A DNA stretch of 7,623 nucleotides from Deltaproteobacteria bacterium (GTDB lineage Bacteria; Desulfobacterota; Desulfobacteria; Desulfobacterales; Desulfobacteraceae), in assembly GCA_019314105.1 (NCBI GenBank), contig JAFCZY010000166.1, positions 1 to 7,623 on the forward strand, written 5' to 3'. Shown one piece after another: positions 5,598-7,623 of the stretch. How positions within the stretch are numbered: the stretch's first letter is position 1; each line of letters opens with the position of its first letter. The position numbers and the translations under genes were made by a program. The notes below the pieces were generated by a model. It made no database searches and was not told where the DNA came from. It saw only the letters and a list, made by a program, of their open reading frames with translations.

Positions 5598-6650
5598 CTA
5601 AGCTTGTTTTTCGTATGAGTTCATTATGTTGCACACTTCACGGATGTCGATATTAACCGGACAGCTTTTAACGCATCTGCCGCATCCGACACACATGATC
5701 CCCTGATCATATTTATCAAGAAAGTATTTCAATTTATGCATAAACCTTTGTCTCACTCTCTGGGTTTTTGAGGCCCTTGGATTATGACCTGTGGCATGCC
5801 GGGTAAACAACGGTGACATGCAGGTATCCCAAATCCGAAGCCGGACGGATTCCTTTTGTTTGACCTCATCTTGAATATCGAAGCACCAGCAGGTCGGGCA
5901 TACGTATGTACAGGTTCCGCAATTAATACAGGAAAATGCAAGATCATCCCAGAACGGTGCTTCATGAAGTTCAAGGACGGTCTTTTCTTTTAATTTATCT
6001 GTTTCAATATGCGAAGCAATATTTTTTTCAGCCTCTTTTCTTAAAATATCAAAAAGAGCCAGGCTTTCTTTCTCATCGGCAACCGTATCAAACCCGCAGG
6101 CACCTACAAAGGCAGCCCCTTTATCCGTCAGAACTTTTGCCAGATATTTGTCATCAAGATCGGCCAGAAGAACATCCAGACCATCGTCACAAAAGGGGCC
6201 TGTTCCGGTAGAGGTGGAAAAATCAAAAGGCCCTGGTTTGTTGATGCCCAACCCCACAAAAGTTGTTGCTTCATAAGCATCACACCAGTAAGGATCACGA
6301 TAGTCATCCGTATCAAAATTGAGTTTGAGCAGCTTCATCGCCTTTGCGTCATAGGGTCGGATTCCTATAACCGCTCGTGGTGTGTCATCGGTCTCTATTT
6401 TTTTCATGATATGATGATCTTCTTGTGATTCATCCAGAGTAGCGGTAAGCATTTTTTCAGTCTGTGGGAAAATAATAGATTTTGCAGACATTACAGAATT
6501 ATCATACTCCATGGCCGGCAGCGTATCTTTTTCAAGGTGCTTGATAAAGAATTCGTTTTTATCTTTAACCGGACCAAAAAGTTGATAGATTCCTCTGGAT
6601 TTTTCAATGCCGTTGGCCCAGTCTTTTTTATCAATTGTTATAAATTTCAT
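5598..6650 (-). CDS. flxB: FlxB-like iron-sulfur protein (AsrA / sulfhydrogenase beta-like)
   Basis: This 350-residue cytoplasmic electron-transfer protein has two [4Fe-4S] sites and would relay electrons between the FAD subunit and the rest of the Flx-Hdr complex. The N-terminal 230 residues form the AsrA/HydB-type domain, with IGIRPYDAKAMKLL near 95-108 and GACGFDTVADE near 186. The first cluster motif is Cys241-x2-Cys244-x2-Cys247-x3-Cys251 with two extra cysteines (254, 256) in PTCWCFD. The second is Cys320-x2-Cys323-x2-Cys326-x3-Cys330 in CVGCGRCVKSCPVNID. A weak AAGGG site precedes the ATG, and the gene lies 16 bases after the flxC-like gene and 17 before flxA, a tight operon. Anaerobic sulfite reductase subunit A is the closest alternative name, but no siroheme-binding AsrC follows; dsrC does. 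Confidence 0.82.
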   Translation of the reverse strand: MKFITIDKKDWANGIEKSRGIYQLFGPVKDKNEFFIKHLEKDTLPAMEYDNSVMSAKSIIFPQTEKMLTATLDESQEDHHIMKKIETDDTPRAVIGIRPYDAKAMKLLKLNFDTDDYRDPYWCDAYEATTFVGLGINKPGPFDFSTSTGTGPFCDDGLDVLLADLDDKYLAKVLTDKGAAFVGACGFDTVADEKESLALFDILRKEAEKNIASHIETDKLKEKTVLELHEAPFWDDLAFSCINCGTCTYVCPTCWCFDIQDEVKQKESVRLRIWDTCMSPLFTRHATGHNPRASKTQRVRQRFMHKLKYFLDKYDQGIMCVGCGRCVKSCPVNIDIREVCNIMNSYEKQA

Positions 6651-6666
6651 TGTATGCCCTTTTTAT

Positions 6667-7614
6667 TTACTTGATAAAATCATTGGGATCTTCCGGGCTG
6701 TATACGTCCAGCGGCGGGCGGTTGGTTTCATCTAAGCCTGCCTCCCATCCATAGATCTCTAATGAGTCTTTGTTCAATTTTCTTGTAAAGTCTCTGACAT
6801 TTATATCCATGGGGCAGGCTTCAACACATGCACCACAGTCTGTGCATCTACCGGCACAGTGATACGCTCTTAAATAATGGAATGTTCTTACATCCGTAGT
6901 ATCCTGACCTTTCCCCACCCATTGGGGGCCGGATTCATCAACAAAGCATGTCGGGCAATAGCATAAAGGGCATGCATTCCTACAGGCATAACACCGGATA
7001 CAGTTCTTTAACAGGTCTTCAAAATGATTCCATTTTTCATCTGCTGTCATTTCCTCAATCCTGCGGACATCGGGAAATAAATCATCGATGATTTGTTCTT
7101 CCACAAGATCAGCAACCAGCTCATCATAAATCACAGGATTCCTGTGGGTGCAGGTTGTGCAGTTTGAATTCAGAACCTCATTTTTAGGTATATTTTTTTC
7201 ACCAGATAGCGTTTTAAGGGTAATACTATCATCTGTTTCTGAATACTCGGTAATTTCTTCATCAAACAGAGAAGAAGTTTTTGTCTTATCAATCATGCCC
7301 TGACAGGGGACGCCAATAATATGAATCTGTTCCCGCTTGATTTTATTTTCAATAATATGGGTAACAATATTTCTGGAATCACACCCTTTGGCGATAATGC
7401 CTATCTTTTCCTTTCGGTCGGTAAGATAGTTGGCAAGATTAAGCCGGCAATTGTTGTCCCATATGAATTGTTCTGCCTGTTCAGGGGTTCTTGCAATATG
7501 CGGACTTGCGGCCATGGGTATCGTCCCTTGCTTGAAACCAATGATGAAATCGACTTTTTCATCTTTTAACAGACGGGCAGAAAGTTCTCTGATTTTTGTT
7601 GTATAACTGTCCAT
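6667..7614 (-). CDS. flxC: FlxC-like iron-sulfur protein with FrhB-like N-terminal part
   Basis: This 315-residue protein is probably the FlxC-type subunit of the NAD(P)H-to-heterodisulfide electron chain. The N-terminal half resembles the F420-hydrogenase beta (FrhB/FdhB) fold: IIAKGCDSRN, HIIGVPCQGM, and NCTTCTHRNP (Cys152, Cys155) give four cysteines that could hold an additional cluster. The C-terminal half has two ferredoxin-type motifs: Cys205-x2-Cys208-x2-Cys211-x3-Cys215, with further cysteines at 218, 220 and 223, and Cys257-x2-Cys260-x2-Cys263-x3-Cys267 in CTDCGACVEACPMD. The ATG at 7614 gives a plausible N-terminus (MDSYTTKIREL), but no ribosome binding site fits in the nine bases left and the frame stays open to the window edge, so the true start could lie further upstream. 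hdrA/mvhD-like genes would be expected beyond it. Confidence 0.75.
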   Translation of the reverse strand: MDSYTTKIRELSARLLKDEKVDFIIGFKQGTIPMAASPHIARTPEQAEQFIWDNNCRLNLANYLTDRKEKIGIIAKGCDSRNIVTHIIENKIKREQIHIIGVPCQGMIDKTKTSSLFDEEITEYSETDDSITLKTLSGEKNIPKNEVLNSNCTTCTHRNPVIYDELVADLVEEQIIDDLFPDVRRIEEMTADEKWNHFEDLLKNCIRCYACRNACPLCYCPTCFVDESGPQWVGKGQDTTDVRTFHYLRAYHCAGRCTDCGACVEACPMDINVRDFTRKLNKDSLEIYGWEAGLDETNRPPLDVYSPEDPNDFIK

Positions 7615-7623
7615 GTAGCTTAT

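Noticed and set aside
5581..5634. Longer N-terminus for the flxA-like protein from ATG at 5634
   Set aside because: The extra 18 codons overlap the 3' end of flxB, and a strong AAAGGAG site lies directly before the ATG at 5580.
5936..6211. Open frame on the + strand opposite the flxB-like gene
   Set aside because: It is antisense to well-conserved cluster-binding sequence, with skewed His/Arg/Gln-rich composition and no family resemblance.

Overview
The window looks like chromosomal DNA of an AT-rich sulfate-reducing bacterium of the former Deltaproteobacteria (Desulfobacterota, Desulfobacterales-like). The reasons are a canonical two-cysteine DsrC, a Flx-type NADH/ferredoxin iron-sulfur module known mainly from sulfate reducers and other anaerobes, a siroheme decarboxylase subunit, and an Mla lipid-transport operon that implies an outer membrane. 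Species cannot be fixed from the sequence alone. There is no sign of phage, insertion sequences, CRISPR, tRNA or rRNA, and no gene-free stretch over 300 bases.

Left block, + strand, about 1-2923: possibly the last codons of an upstream gene, then mlaE (permease), mlaF (ATPase), mlaD (membrane-anchored MCE protein) and mlaA (outer-membrane component). They are tightly spaced and form an ABC system for retrograde phospholipid transport that keeps the outer membrane asymmetric. No mlaC or mlaB homologue is present among them, and MlaA has a signal peptide but no lipobox cysteine.

Middle block, - strand, 4205 down to 2944: ahbA (Lrp/AsnC-fold siroheme decarboxylase subunit) overlaps by 4 bases (ATGA) a nitrilase-superfamily carbon-nitrogen hydrolase. 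The hydrolase converges on mlaA with only 20 bases between stop codons.

Right block, - strand, 7614 down to 4297: flxC-like, flxB-like and flxA-like genes, then dsrC. The flx genes would carry electrons from NAD(P)H through FAD and iron-sulfur centres toward a heterodisulfide-reductase-type partner (HdrABC), which is expected upstream beyond the right edge. DsrC is the protein that carries sulfite-derived sulfur as a trisulfide and is a proposed partner of such reductases. dsrC has its own probable promoter and is followed by a strong hairpin terminator that lies directly in front of ahbA.

The flxA-like gene is interrupted by a single-base frameshift near 5077-5088; both halves are well conserved in their own frames. 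The right two thirds therefore centre on sulfite/siroheme and electron flow, and the left third on envelope lipid transport. I do not see a clearly new system. The best leads are the flx-dsrC linkage, the ahbA-hydrolase coupling, the hairpin in the ahbA leader, and the MlaC-less operon with a non-lipidated MlaA.
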